DNA of 64,000 bases from Enterobacteriaceae bacterium UBA5654 (lineage in GTDB: Bacteria > Pseudomonadota > Gammaproteobacteria > Enterobacterales > Enterobacteriaceae). Made by a program: the position numbers and the translations under genes. Location: contig DIJC01000013.1 of NCBI GenBank assembly GCA_002421005.1, positions 222,323 to 286,322 on the forward strand, in the 5' to 3' direction. A model generated the notes under the pieces. That model saw nothing but the letters and a program-made list of their open reading frames with translations, had not been told where the DNA came from and did not search any database. Positions 35,740 to 45,631 of this stretch are shown one piece after another. Every line of letters starts with the position of its first letter. Positions within the stretch are counted from its first letter, which is position 1.

Positions 35740-36983
35740 TGCGTTTATCTCTCCCACGCCTGAGAATGCCGCGCCTGCCGGGGTTTAGTGTCTTCGCCTG
35801 GCTCTTTGCGGCGCTGAATGGCTGGGTGATGGCGTCCCGTCAGAAAGACGCTGACAGTCTGATTATGTACGATCGCACGCTGGTCTGGCTGACGCTGGGC
35901 CTCGCGGCGATTGGTTTTGTGATGGTGACGTCCGCGTCAATGCCGGTCGGGCAGCGTCTGACGGAAGATCCGTTCTTCTTCGCTAAACGCTACGCGCTGT
36001 ATCTGTTCCTCGCCTTCTGTCTGGCACTGATCACTCTGCGGTTGCCGATGGATTTCTGGCAGCGCCATAGCACGTCGCTGCTGATTGCCGCCATCATCAT
36101 GCTGCTGATCGTGCTGGTCATCGGGAGTTCGGTGAACGGGGCATCGCGCTGGATTGCGCTCGGTCCGTTGCGTATTCAGCCTGCGGAATTTACTAAGCTG
36201 GCGCTATTTTGTTACATCGGCAACTACCTGGTGCGCAAGGCGGATGAAGTCCGTAATAACCTGCGCGGCTTTTTAAAACCGATGGGAGTGATTTTTGTGC
36301 TGGCGATCCTGCTGCTGGCGCAGCCGGACCTCGGCACGGTGGTGGTGCTGTTTGTCACTACGCTGGCAATGTTATTTCTGGCGGGCGCAAAGCTGTGGCA
36401 GTTTATTGCCATCATCGGCATGGGGATATCGGCGGTGGTGCTGCTGATCCTCGCAGAGCCGTATCGTGTCGCGCGCGTGACGTCTTTCTGGAACCCGTGG
36501 GCCGATCCGTTCGGCAGCGGTTATCAGCTCACCCAATCTCTGATGGCTTTTGGTCGCGGCGAATTGTGGGGGCAGGGGCTGGGCAACTCGGTACAGAAGC
36601 TGGAATACCTGCCGGAAGCCCACACGGACTTTATCTTTGCCATTATTGGTGAAGAACTGGGTTATATCGGTGTGGTACTGGCGCTGCTGATGGTATTCTT
36701 CGTCGCTTTTCGCGCGATGTCGATTGGCCGCAAAGCGCTGGAACTCAATCAGCGCTTTTCGGGCTTTCTGGCCTGTTCTATTGGCGTCTGGTTTAGCTTT
36801 CAGGCGCTGGTTAACGTCGGTGCGGCAGCGGGGATGCTGCCAACCAAAGGGCTGACGTTGCCGCTGATCAGCTACGGGGGGTCAAGCCTGCTGATCATGT
36901 CGACGGCAATCATGATGCTGTTACGTATTGATTATGAAACGCGTCTGGAAAAAGCCCAGGCGTTTACACGAGGTCAACGATGA
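35739..36983 (+). CDS. ftsW: FtsW, septal peptidoglycan glycosyltransferase
   Basis: SEDS-family membrane protein of 414 residues with about 10 helices that polymerises lipid II at the septum together with FtsI. The SEDS pattern is visible in FGRGELWGQGLGNSVQKLEYLPEAHTDFIF (read in short blocks: GQGLGNS, LPEAHTDFIFA) and LPLISYGGSS. It overlaps murG by 4 bases. Confidence 0.97.
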   Translation: MRLSLPRLRMPRLPGFSVFAWLFAALNGWVMASRQKDADSLIMYDRTLVWLTLGLAAIGFVMVTSASMPVGQRLTEDPFFFAKRYALYLFLAFCLALITLRLPMDFWQRHSTSLLIAAIIMLLIVLVIGSSVNGASRWIALGPLRIQPAEFTKLALFCYIGNYLVRKADEVRNNLRGFLKPMGVIFVLAILLLAQPDLGTVVVLFVTTLAMLFLAGAKLWQFIAIIGMGISAVVLLILAEPYRVARVTSFWNPWADPFGSGYQLTQSLMAFGRGELWGQGLGNSVQKLEYLPEAHTDFIFAIIGEELGYIGVVLALLMVFFVAFRAMSIGRKALELNQRFSGFLACSIGVWFSFQALVNVGAAAGMLPTKGLTLPLISYGGSSLLIMSTAIMMLLRIDYETRLEKAQAFTRGQR

Positions 36984-38047
36984 GTGGTCAGGGCAAGCGG
37001 TTGATGGTGATGGCGGGCGGCACCGGCGGACATGTGTTCCCGGGGCTGGCCGTCGCACACAATCTGATGGCGCAAGGCTGGCAGGTGCGCTGGCTCGGCA
37101 CCGCCGACCGTATGGAAGCAGACCTGGTACCGAAAAACGGCATTGAGATCGACTTTATTCGTATCTCCGGGCTGCGTGGTAAAGGAATTAAAGCTCAGTT
37201 ACTGGCTCCGGTGCGGATCTTCAACGCCTGGCGTCAGGCGCGGGCAATCATGAAACGTTTTAAGCCGGACGTGGTGCTCGGTATGGGCGGCTACGTTTCT
37301 GGTCCTGGCGGGCTGGCGGCGTGGTCGCTGGGCATTCCGGTGGTGCTGCACGAACAGAACGGCATTGCCGGGCTGACCAATAAATGGCTGGCGAAAATCG
37401 CCAAAAAAGTGATGCAGGCATTTCCCGGCGCCTTCCCCCATGCGGATGTCGTCGGTAATCCGGTGCGTACCGATGTGCTGGCGCTGCCACTGCCGCAGTC
37501 GCGGCTGGCAGGGCGTGAAGGCCCGGTGCGGGTGTTGGTCGTCGGCGGCTCCCAGGGTGCGCGGGTGCTTAACCAGACGCTGCCGCAGGTCGCAGCGCAG
37601 CTGGGTGACAAAATCACCCTCTGGCATCAGAGCGGGAAAGGCGCGCAGCAAACGGTCGAGCAGGCTTATGCCCAGGCAGGTCAGCCGCAGCATAAAGTGA
37701 CCGAGTTTATTGATGATATGGCGGCTGCCTATGCGTGGGCGGACGTGGTCGTCTGTCGCTCCGGCGCGCTGACGGTTAGTGAAATCGCTGCCGCTGGTCT
37801 ACCCGCGCTGTTTGTGCCGTTCCAGCATAAGGATCGTCAGCAGTACTGGAATGCGCTGCCGCTGGAAAAAGCGGGCGCGGCAAAAATTCTTGAGCAGCCA
37901 CAGTTCACCGTGGAGGCCGTCGTTGAAACGCTGGCAGGATGGGATCGGGAAACCTTACTGAACATGGCAGAGCGCGCGCGTGCCGCCTCCATTCCCGATG
38001 CGACGGAACGTGTAGCAAATGAAGTAAGCCTGGCTGCCCGGGCTTAA
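36980..38047 (+). CDS. murG: MurG, lipid II synthase
   Basis: Peripheral membrane glycosyltransferase (355 residues, GT28) that adds GlcNAc to lipid I. The glycine-rich loops MAGGTGGHVFPGLAVA and VVGGSQGARVLN bind substrate and nucleotide. FQHKDRQQYWNA contributes to the UDP-GlcNAc site. A 53-bp gap follows before murC. Confidence 0.97.
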   Translation: MSGQGKRLMVMAGGTGGHVFPGLAVAHNLMAQGWQVRWLGTADRMEADLVPKNGIEIDFIRISGLRGKGIKAQLLAPVRIFNAWRQARAIMKRFKPDVVLGMGGYVSGPGGLAAWSLGIPVVLHEQNGIAGLTNKWLAKIAKKVMQAFPGAFPHADVVGNPVRTDVLALPLPQSRLAGREGPVRVLVVGGSQGARVLNQTLPQVAAQLGDKITLWHQSGKGAQQTVEQAYAQAGQPQHKVTEFIDDMAAAYAWADVVVCRSGALTVSEIAAAGLPALFVPFQHKDRQQYWNALPLEKAGAAKILEQPQFTVEAVVETLAGWDRETLLNMAERARAASIPDATERVANEVSLAARA

Positions 38048-38100
38048 CTGTGGTGGTGCCGTTTGCACCGCATGAATATTTGAAGTTATGGCGTTAGAGA

Positions 38101-39576
38101 ATGAATACACAACAACTGGCTAAACTGCGTTCAATCGTGCCCGAGATGCGTCGCGTCCGGCACATTCACTTCGTCGGCATCGGTGGTGCCGGTATGGGCG
38201 GTATTGCCGAAGTGCTGGCCAACGAAGGCTATCAGATTAGCGGGTCCGATCTGGCTCCGAACCCGGTCACGCAGCAGTTGGCGTCGCTTGGCGCGACAAT
38301 CTATTTTAACCATCGCCCGGAAAACGTTCTCGACGCCAGCGTGGTGGTGGTATCCACCGCAATTTCTGCCGATAACCCGGAAATTGTTGCGGCGCACGAG
38401 GCGCGTATTCCGGTGATCCGCCGCGCTGAAATGCTGGCGGAGCTGATGCGTTTTCGTCACGGTATCGCCATTGCGGGCACCCACGGAAAAACGACCACTA
38501 CGGCAATGGTCGCCAGCATTTATGCCGAGGCCGGTTTAGATCCGACCTTTGTTAACGGTGGCCTGGTCAAAGCGGCGGGCGTACATGCGCGCCTGGGTCA
38601 CAGCCGCTATCTGATTGCAGAAGCTGACGAGAGCGACGCGTCGTTCCTGCATTTACAGCCGATGGTCTCTATCGTGACCAATATTGAAGCCGACCATATG
38701 GATACCTACCAGGGCGACTTCGAGAACCTTAAGCAGACGTTTATTAATTTCCTGCACAACCTGCCGTTTTACGGACGCGCGGTGATGTGCGTTGACGATC
38801 CGGTGATCCGCGAACTGCTGCCGCGCGTCGGTCGTCAAACCACGACCTACGGTTTCAGCGACGATGCTGACGTTCGCGTGGAGAATTACGAGCAGAATGG
38901 CCCGCAAGGGCATTTTACGCTGCTGCGTCAGGACAAACCCGCGCTGCATGTCATCCTTAACGCGCCGGGCCGCCACAATGCGTTAAACGCGGCGGCGGCG
39001 GTTGCGGTGGCGACTGAAGAAGGTATCGAAGACGAAGCGATCCTCCGCGCGCTGGAAAGCTTCCAGGGCACCGGACGGCGTTTTGACTTCCTCGGTGAAT
39101 ATCCGCTGGAAGAGGTTAACGGCAAGCCAGGAACCGCGATGCTGGTTGACGATTACGGTCATCATCCCACTGAAGTAGATGCAACTATCAAGGCCGCACG
39201 CGCAGGCTGGCCGGATAAAAACCTGGTCATGCTCTTCCAGCCGCATCGCTATACCCGTACCCGCGACCTCTACGACGACTTCGCGCGGGTCTTGACACAG
39301 GTTGATGCGCTGTTGATGCTGGACGTCTATCCGGCGGGAGAAGCCCCCATTCCCGGCGCGGACAGCCGCTCTTTATGCCGTACCATCCGTGGACGTGGCA
39401 AAGTAGACCCGATTCTGGTGTCCGATCCGGCGCAGGTCGCTGAAATGCTGGCACCGGTGCTGACCGGCAACGATCTGATTCTGGTCCAGGGTGCCGGGAA
39501 TATAGGCAAAATCGCCCGTTACCTGTCGGAAACTAAACTGAAGTCGCAAACGTCGGAGGAAGAGCGCCGTGGCTGA
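38101..39576 (+). CDS. murC: MurC, UDP-MurNAc:L-alanine ligase
   Basis: Ligase of 491 residues adding the first amino acid of the stem peptide. GIGGAGMGGIAEVL and the P-loop GTHGKTTTTAM are clear. DDYGHHPTE lies in the C-terminal domain. It overlaps ddlB by 8 bases. Confidence 0.97.
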   Translation: MNTQQLAKLRSIVPEMRRVRHIHFVGIGGAGMGGIAEVLANEGYQISGSDLAPNPVTQQLASLGATIYFNHRPENVLDASVVVVSTAISADNPEIVAAHEARIPVIRRAEMLAELMRFRHGIAIAGTHGKTTTTAMVASIYAEAGLDPTFVNGGLVKAAGVHARLGHSRYLIAEADESDASFLHLQPMVSIVTNIEADHMDTYQGDFENLKQTFINFLHNLPFYGRAVMCVDDPVIRELLPRVGRQTTTYGFSDDADVRVENYEQNGPQGHFTLLRQDKPALHVILNAPGRHNALNAAAAVAVATEEGIEDEAILRALESFQGTGRRFDFLGEYPLEEVNGKPGTAMLVDDYGHHPTEVDATIKAARAGWPDKNLVMLFQPHRYTRTRDLYDDFARVLTQVDALLMLDVYPAGEAPIPGADSRSLCRTIRGRGKVDPILVSDPAQVAEMLAPVLTGNDLILVQGAGNIGKIARYLSETKLKSQTSEEERRG

Positions 39577-40489
39577 TAAGATTGCAGTCTTGCTCGGTGG
39601 GACTTCCGCTGAGCGTGAAGTATCACTCAATTCCGGCGCTGCGGTGCTGGCCGGGTTACGAGAAGCTGGCGTTGATGCCTGGCCCGTTGATCCACGCGAA
39701 ACTGACATCACCCATCTTAAAGACATGGGGTTTCAGAAAGTATTTATAGCCTTACACGGACGTGGGGGTGAGGATGGAACGTTACAGGGATTACTGGAAC
39801 TTTCAGCTCTTCCATATACGGGTAGCGGCGTAATGGCGTCTGCTATCTCCATGGATAAACTGCGCAGCAAGCTGCTGTGGCAGGGCGCGGGCCTGCCCGT
39901 CGCGCCATGGGTCGCCGTCACACGTCAGGCCTTCAATCAGGGGCTTTCCACGGACGTTCATCAACGCATTGCCGCACTTGGCCTGCCGCTTATCGTTAAG
40001 CCAAGCCGCGAAGGCTCCAGCGTGGGCATGTCGAAAGTAACGGAAGGTGACAATTTACAGGATGCCTTATCTCTGGCTTTTCAGCATGATGAAGAAGTTT
40101 TAATTGAGAAATGGCTCAGCGGGCCAGAATTTACTGTCGCGATACTCGGTGAAGAAATTTTACCGTCAATTCGTATTCAACCCGCCGGAACCTTCTATGA
40201 TTATGAGGCGAAGTATCTCTCTGATGAAACGCAGTATTTTTGCCCAAGCGGTCTGGAAGCAGAACGTGAAGCAAAATTACAGGCTCTGGTAGTCAATGCA
40301 TGGAATGTTCTCGGCTGTCGCGGCTGGGGGCGAATTGACGTCATGCTGGACAGCGATGATCAGTTTTATCTGCTGGAAGCCAATACCTCTCCGGGTATGA
40401 CAAACCACAGTCTGGTCCCGATGGCTGCGCGCCAGGCCGGAATGAGCTTCTCGCAACTTGTCGTTCGTATTCTGGACCTGGCGGGGTGA
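39569..40489 (+). CDS. ddlB: DdlB, D-alanine:D-alanine ligase
   Basis: ATP-grasp enzyme (306 residues) making the D-Ala-D-Ala dipeptide used by MurF. Visible are LLGGTSAEREVSLNSG, LHGRGGEDG and, near the end, EANTSPGMT. It starts with GTG inside murC, supported by GGAGGAAGAG. Segments around 39730-39830 and 40050-40290 are richer in A+T than the neighbouring genes; E. coli dcw promoters for ftsQA lie in this gene. Confidence 0.96.
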   Translation: MADKIAVLLGGTSAEREVSLNSGAAVLAGLREAGVDAWPVDPRETDITHLKDMGFQKVFIALHGRGGEDGTLQGLLELSALPYTGSGVMASAISMDKLRSKLLWQGAGLPVAPWVAVTRQAFNQGLSTDVHQRIAALGLPLIVKPSREGSSVGMSKVTEGDNLQDALSLAFQHDEEVLIEKWLSGPEFTVAILGEEILPSIRIQPAGTFYDYEAKYLSDETQYFCPSGLEAEREAKLQALVVNAWNVLGCRGWGRIDVMLDSDDQFYLLEANTSPGMTNHSLVPMAARQAGMSFSQLVVRILDLAG

Positions 40490-40490
40490 T

Positions 40491-41321
40491 ATGTCGCAGG
40501 CGGCGCTGAACACGCGAAACCGCGAAGAGGAAGCGGCTTCTTCTTCCCGGCGAAATAATGGAACACGCCTGGCGGGAATCACTTTCCTGCTGGCGGTGCT
40601 GTGTACCGTGTTAGTCAGCGGCTGGATGGTGCTGGGCTGGATGGAAGATGCGCAGCGGTTGCCGCTGTCAAAACTGGTGCTCACGGGCGATCGTCATTAC
40701 ACGCGTAATGATGATATTCGTCAGGTTATTCTGGCGCTTGGCGAACCCGGCACGTTTATGACCCAGGATGTAAACATTATTCAGAGCCAGGTTGAACGGT
40801 TGTCCTGGATTAAACAGGCTAGCGTAAGAAAGCAGTGGCCGGACGAATTAAAGATTCATCTGGTTGAATATGTGCCGATAGCACGATGGAATGATCAGCA
40901 TATGGTCGATGCTGAAGGCAATTCTTTCAGCGTCCCCGTAGATCGCACCAGCAAAATTAATTTGCCGATGTTATCCGGGCCTGAAGGCAGTGAAAATGAA
41001 GTATTGCAGGGCTATCGCGATATGGGGCAGGTGCTGGCAAAGGACAAATTCACGTTAAAAGCGGCAGCAATGACTGCGCGTCGCTCCTGGCAATTAACGC
41101 TTAATAACGATATCAGGCTTAATCTGGGACGCGGCGACACGATGAAACGTCTGGAGCGCTTTATAGAACTGTATCCAGTTTTACAACAGCAGGCGCAGAC
41201 CGATGGCAAACGGATTAGCTACGTTGATTTGCGCTATGACTCAGGCGCAGCGGTCGGTTGGTTACCGGCGCCGACTGAGGAACCTAATCAACAACAGAAT
41301 CAGGCACAGGCAGAGCAATAA
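40491..41321 (+). CDS. ftsQ: FtsQ, divisome scaffold protein
   Basis: Bitopic membrane protein (276 residues) with a short cytoplasmic tail, one helix (about 27-48), a POTRA domain (LSKLVLTGDRHYTRND) and a beta domain that binds FtsB/FtsL. The start MSQAALNTRN matches E. coli, one base after the ddlB stop. Its stop overlaps the ftsA start (TAATG). Confidence 0.96.
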   Translation: MSQAALNTRNREEEAASSSRRNNGTRLAGITFLLAVLCTVLVSGWMVLGWMEDAQRLPLSKLVLTGDRHYTRNDDIRQVILALGEPGTFMTQDVNIIQSQVERLSWIKQASVRKQWPDELKIHLVEYVPIARWNDQHMVDAEGNSFSVPVDRTSKINLPMLSGPEGSENEVLQGYRDMGQVLAKDKFTLKAAAMTARRSWQLTLNNDIRLNLGRGDTMKRLERFIELYPVLQQQAQTDGKRISYVDLRYDSGAAVGWLPAPTEEPNQQQNQAQAEQ

Positions 41322-42577
41322 TGATCAAGGCGACGGACAGAAAACTGGTAGTTGGACTGGAGATTGGCACCGCGAAGGTGGCCGCTTTAGTAGGGGAGGT
41401 TCTGCCCGACGGTATGGTCAATATCATTGGCGTGGGCAGTTGCCCGTCGCGTGGTATGGATAAAGGCGGAGTAAACGATCTTGAGTCGGTCGTAAAATGC
41501 GTCCAGCGCGCTATCGATCAGGCTGAATTAATGGCTGATTGCCAAATCTCCTCGGTTTATCTGGCGCTTTCAGGTAAACATATAAGTTGTCAGAATGAAA
41601 TTGGTATGGTACCGATTTCAGAAGAGGAAGTGACGCAGGAAGATGTCGAAAACGTCGTACATACGGCAAAATCCGTTCGCGTGCGTGACGAACATCGGGT
41701 ACTGCATGTTATTCCTCAGGAATATGCGATTGACTACCAGGAAGGCATTAAAAATCCGGTAGGTCTGTCGGGCGTGCGGATGCAGGCAAAAGTGCACTTG
41801 ATCACATGTCACAACGATATGGCGAAAAATATTGTCAAAGCCGTTGAACGTTGTGGGCTAAAAGTTGACCAACTGATCTTTGCCGGACTGGCCTCGAGTT
41901 ATTCAGTATTAACTGAAGATGAACGTGAGCTGGGTGTCTGTGTGGTTGACATTGGTGGTGGTACAATGGATATCGCCGTCTACACAGGCGGAGCGCTGCG
42001 CCACACGAAAGTGATCCCTTATGCAGGGAACGTAGTGACCAGCGATATCGCTTATGCTTTCGGTACGCCTCCAAGCGACGCCGAAGCCATTAAAGTTCGT
42101 CATGGCTGTGCTTTTGGCTCAATTGTCGGAAAAGACGAGAGCGTGGAGGTCCCAAGCGTAGGTGGACGTCCGCCGCGCAGCCTGCAACGTCAGACGCTGG
42201 CAGAGGTTATCGAACCGCGATATACCGAGCTGCTGAATCTGGTGAACGAAGAAATTTTGCAATTGCAGGAAATGCTGCGCGAGAAAGGGGTGAAGCATCA
42301 CCTGGCAGCAGGCATTGTATTAACCGGTGGTGCGGCGCAAATTGAAGGTCTTGCGGCCTGCGCGCAACGCGTATTTCACACGCAGGTGCGCATTGGCGCG
42401 CCGCTGAATATTACCGGACTTACGGATTACGCCCAGGAGCCGTATTATTCAACGGCGGTGGGGCTGCTGCACTACGGCAAAGAGTCTCATTTAAGCGGTG
42501 AAGCAGAAGTTGAAAAACGTGTAACGGTCGGGTCGTGGATCAAGCGGCTCAATAGTTGGCTACGAAAAGAATTTTGA
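41321..42577 (+). CDS. ftsA: FtsA, membrane tether of the Z ring
   Basis: Actin-like ATPase (418 residues) that anchors FtsZ to the membrane and recruits later divisome proteins. It shows the N-terminal LVVGLEIGTAKVAALVGEV, the phosphate loop VVDIGGGTMDIAVY and the C-terminal amphipathic membrane-targeting helix WIKRLNSWLRKEF. It is two residues shorter than E. coli FtsA, just ahead of that helix. Confidence 0.97.
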   Translation: MIKATDRKLVVGLEIGTAKVAALVGEVLPDGMVNIIGVGSCPSRGMDKGGVNDLESVVKCVQRAIDQAELMADCQISSVYLALSGKHISCQNEIGMVPISEEEVTQEDVENVVHTAKSVRVRDEHRVLHVIPQEYAIDYQEGIKNPVGLSGVRMQAKVHLITCHNDMAKNIVKAVERCGLKVDQLIFAGLASSYSVLTEDERELGVCVVDIGGGTMDIAVYTGGALRHTKVIPYAGNVVTSDIAYAFGTPPSDAEAIKVRHGCAFGSIVGKDESVEVPSVGGRPPRSLQRQTLAEVIEPRYTELLNLVNEEILQLQEMLREKGVKHHLAAGIVLTGGAAQIEGLAACAQRVFHTQVRIGAPLNITGLTDYAQEPYYSTAVGLLHYGKESHLSGEAEVEKRVTVGSWIKRLNSWLRKEF

Positions 42578-42638
42578 TTTTTTAAAGAGAACGCAGAAAA
42601 TTAGCGGTCTCAGGCGACAGGCACAACGGAGAGAAACT

Positions 42639-43787
42639 ATGTTTGAACCTATGGAACTAACCAACGACGCGGTGATTAAAGTCATCGGCGTCGGTGGCGG
42701 CGGCGGCAATGCCGTTGAACACATGGTGCGCGAACGCATCGAAGGTGTTGAATTCTTCGCGGTAAATACCGACGCTCAGGCGCTGCGTAAAACGGCGGTT
42801 GGCCAGACGATTCAGATTGGCGGTGGCATCACCAAAGGTCTGGGCGCAGGCGCTAACCCGGAAGTGGGTCGCAACGCGGCTGACGAAGACCGTGAAGCAT
42901 TGCGTGCAGCGCTTGACGGGGCAGACATGGTATTCATCGCCGCAGGTATGGGCGGCGGTACCGGTACGGGTGCTGCGCCGGTTGTTGCTGAAGTAGCAAA
43001 AGATCTGGGCATCCTGACGGTTGCTGTCGTCACCAAGCCTTTCAACTTTGAAGGCAAAAAGCGCATGGCGTTTGCCGAGCAGGGCATCACCGAGCTGTCC
43101 AAGCACGTTGACTCCCTGATCACCATTCCGAATGACAAGCTGCTGAAAGTGCTGGGTCGCGGTATCTCTCTGCTCGACGCGTTTGGCGCAGCGAACGACG
43201 TGCTGAAAGGCGCGGTGCAGGGTATTGCCGAACTGATCACCCGTCCGGGCCTGATGAACGTCGACTTTGCAGACGTGCGCACCGTGATGTCCGAAATGGG
43301 TTATGCGATGATGGGTTCCGGCGTTGCCAGCGGTGAAGACCGTGCGGAAGAAGCGGCTGAAATGGCTATCTCCTCCCCGCTGTTGGAAGACATCGACCTG
43401 TCCGGCGCGCGTGGCGTCCTGGTCAACATTACGGCGGGCTTCGATCTGCGTCTGGACGAGTTTGAAACCGTGGGTAACACCATCCGTGCTTTTGCTTCGG
43501 ATAACGCGACCGTGGTTATCGGTACTTCTCTCGACCCGGATATGAACGACGAACTGCGCGTCACTGTTGTTGCCACCGGTATCGGTATGGACAAACGTCC
43601 TGAAATTACCCTGGTCACAAACAAACAAACGCAGCAGCCCGTATTGGATCGTTATCAGCAGCACGGTATGGCACCGCTGACGCAGGAACAAAAACCTGCC
43701 GCGAAGGTTGTTAATGACAACACTTCACAAGCTAAAGAGCCGGATTATCTCGATATTCCTGCATTTTTGCGTAAGCAAGCGGACTAA
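42639..43787 (+). CDS. ftsZ: FtsZ, tubulin-like cell-division GTPase
   Basis: Forms the Z ring at midcell. It has 382 residues. The tubulin signature GGGTGTGAAP binds GTP, and the T7 synergy loop lies near NVDFADVRTVM. The C-terminal peptide DYLDIPAFLRKQAD binds FtsA and ZipA. Codon use is strongly biased, as expected for a highly expressed gene. Confidence 0.98.
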   Translation: MFEPMELTNDAVIKVIGVGGGGGNAVEHMVRERIEGVEFFAVNTDAQALRKTAVGQTIQIGGGITKGLGAGANPEVGRNAADEDREALRAALDGADMVFIAAGMGGGTGTGAAPVVAEVAKDLGILTVAVVTKPFNFEGKKRMAFAEQGITELSKHVDSLITIPNDKLLKVLGRGISLLDAFGAANDVLKGAVQGIAELITRPGLMNVDFADVRTVMSEMGYAMMGSGVASGEDRAEEAAEMAISSPLLEDIDLSGARGVLVNITAGFDLRLDEFETVGNTIRAFASDNATVVIGTSLDPDMNDELRVTVVATGIGMDKRPEITLVTNKQTQQPVLDRYQQHGMAPLTQEQKPAAKVVNDNTSQAKEPDYLDIPAFLRKQAD

Positions 43788-43887
43788 GAATTGGCTGGAA
43801 GTTGGGCATCTTAGCTCTTTGTGCTAAACTGCTCGCCCGAATGTATTGTACACTTCGGTTGGATAGGTTATTTGGCGAGATTATACG

Positions 43888-44805
43888 ATGATCAAACAAA
43901 GGACACTTAAACGTATCGTTCAGGCGACTGGCGTCGGTCTACACACCGGCAAAAAAGTCACGCTGACGCTGCGCCCTGCGCCGGCAAATACCGGGGTCAT
44001 CTATCGTCGCACCGACTTGAATCCACCGGTTGATTTTCCGGCCGATGCCAAATCTGTGCGTGATACCATGCTCTGTACTTGCCTGGTTAATGAGCATGAC
44101 GTGCGGATTTCAACGGTAGAACACCTGAACGCCGCGCTGGCTGGCCTGGGTATCGACAACATCATTATTGAAGTCGATGCGCCGGAAGTCCCCATTATGG
44201 ACGGTAGCGCCGCGCCGTTTGTGTATTTGCTGTTAGATGCCGGTATTGACGAGCTGAACAGCGCGAAGAAATTCGTGCGCATCAAAGAGACCGTTCGCGT
44301 CGAAGATGGCGACAAATGGGCTGAATTCAAACCGTTCAATGGTTTTTCGCTGGACTTTACCATCGATTTTAACCATCCGGCGATTGATGCCAGCAACCAG
44401 CGCTACGCGATGAACTTCTCTGCTGATGCTTTCATGCGTCAAATCAGCCGTGCCCGTACTTTCGGCTTTATGCGTGATATCGAATATTTGCAGTCCCGTG
44501 GCCTGTGCCTGGGCGGCAGCTTCGATTGTGCCATCGTTGTTGACGATTATCGCGTACTGAACGACGACGGCCTGCGTTTTGAAGACGAGTTTGTGCGTCA
44601 CAAAATGCTGGATGCTATCGGCGATCTGTTCATGTGTGGTCACAATATTATCGGCGCATTTACCGCCTTTAAATCGGGTCATGCACTGAACAACAAACTG
44701 TTGCAGGCGGTCCTGGCTAAACAGGAAGCCTGGGAATATGTCACCTTCGAAGATGACGCTGAACTGCCGCTGGCATTCAAAGCACCTTCTCTGGTTCTGG
44801 CATAA
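43888..44805 (+). CDS. lpxC: LpxC, UDP-3-O-acyl-GlcNAc deacetylase
   Basis: Zinc enzyme (305 residues) for the committed step of lipid A synthesis. The zinc ligands lie in EHLNAALAG (His79) and KMLDAIGDL (His238/Asp242 region). The C-terminal tail, target of FtsH proteolysis in E. coli, ends LAFKAPSLVLA. It closes the dcw cluster. Confidence 0.98.
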   Translation: MIKQRTLKRIVQATGVGLHTGKKVTLTLRPAPANTGVIYRRTDLNPPVDFPADAKSVRDTMLCTCLVNEHDVRISTVEHLNAALAGLGIDNIIIEVDAPEVPIMDGSAAPFVYLLLDAGIDELNSAKKFVRIKETVRVEDGDKWAEFKPFNGFSLDFTIDFNHPAIDASNQRYAMNFSADAFMRQISRARTFGFMRDIEYLQSRGLCLGGSFDCAIVVDDYRVLNDDGLRFEDEFVRHKMLDAIGDLFMCGHNIIGAFTAFKSGHALNNKLLQAVLAKQEAWEYVTFEDDAELPLAFKAPSLVLA

Positions 44806-44818
44806 CATTCCGTAATTC

Positions 44819-44867
44819 GACTGGTTTACCTGGCACCCTCTCCGTCCAGGGAAACCAGTCGTTTTTC
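44819..44867 (+). terminator. lpxC terminator
   Basis: GACTGGTTTACCTGG pairs with CCAGGGAAACCAGTC (two unpaired bases), followed by GTTTTT. Confidence 0.85.
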
Positions 44868-45075
44868 ATTTCTGCACCGCAACAAATTTCCCGTCCTGCT
44901 TTTTTATTGCCCCCCGCACCTGACATACCTGATGCGATTGCCGTTTTCTTAGCCGGTTTATCTCCCCCTCTGGCTTGATTCCTGCTGTCGGGCATCCGCA
45001 TTAATGGTAATATCATTGCAGGATATAAAATTAAGAGCGTCAGTCTCTTCCAGATTTTACAGAGTGGTGGATTAC

Positions 45076-45573
45076 GTGAGTGGGTTACTGACGCGTTGGC
45101 GACAGTTAGGCAGACGGTACTTCTGGCCGCATCTCCTGTTGGGGATGGTCGCGGCTGGCTTTGGCCTGCCTGCGCTCGGCAATACCGAACCCACCGTTCC
45201 GGCGAAAGCCGCCGCCAGTCATAACCATCCTTCCAGCGTAAATTTTACCCATCTGGCGCTGCTGGAAGCGAACCGCCGTCCGTCTTTTACTGTCGATTAC
45301 TGGCATCAACACGCTATTCGCACGGTGATTCGTCATCTTTCCTTTGCCATGGCCCCGCAGGTACTGCCGGTGGCAGAGGAGCCGCTGGCGCTTGACGCGC
45401 ACCATATTGCCTTACTGAACACGCTCAGCGCGATGCTGACTCAGGAAAGCAAGCCGCCGGTGATCATCCGCCAGGTCGCATTTGCTTCCATTGCTCCGCC
45501 ATCCACCTTTAGCGTTTGTGCCTGGATAAGCCAGGCACAGGGCATCCGCGCCGGACCTCAACGCCTTAGCTGA
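45076..45573 (+). CDS. secM: SecM, secretion monitor / translation arrest peptide
   Basis: A 165-residue exported peptide that stalls its own ribosome and so exposes the secA ribosome site when secretion is slow. A long N-terminal signal sequence is visible (LLTRWRQLGRRYFWPHLLLG). The arrest motif FSVCAWISQAQGIRAGP (145-161) keeps all key residues of the E. coli motif (F, WI, GIRAGP). The start is GTG 45076, aligned with E. coli MSGILTRW and preceded by GGTGG; the open frame reaches 24 codons further upstream. Confidence 0.92.
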   Translation: MSGLLTRWRQLGRRYFWPHLLLGMVAAGFGLPALGNTEPTVPAKAAASHNHPSSVNFTHLALLEANRRPSFTVDYWHQHAIRTVIRHLSFAMAPQVLPVAEEPLALDAHHIALLNTLSAMLTQESKPPVIIRQVAFASIAPPSTFSVCAWISQAQGIRAGPQRLS

Positions 45574-45631
45574 ACGATCCTTCTTTCAACTAATTTTTGC
45601 TTCCGCACGGCGGGGCGTTTGAGATTTTATT

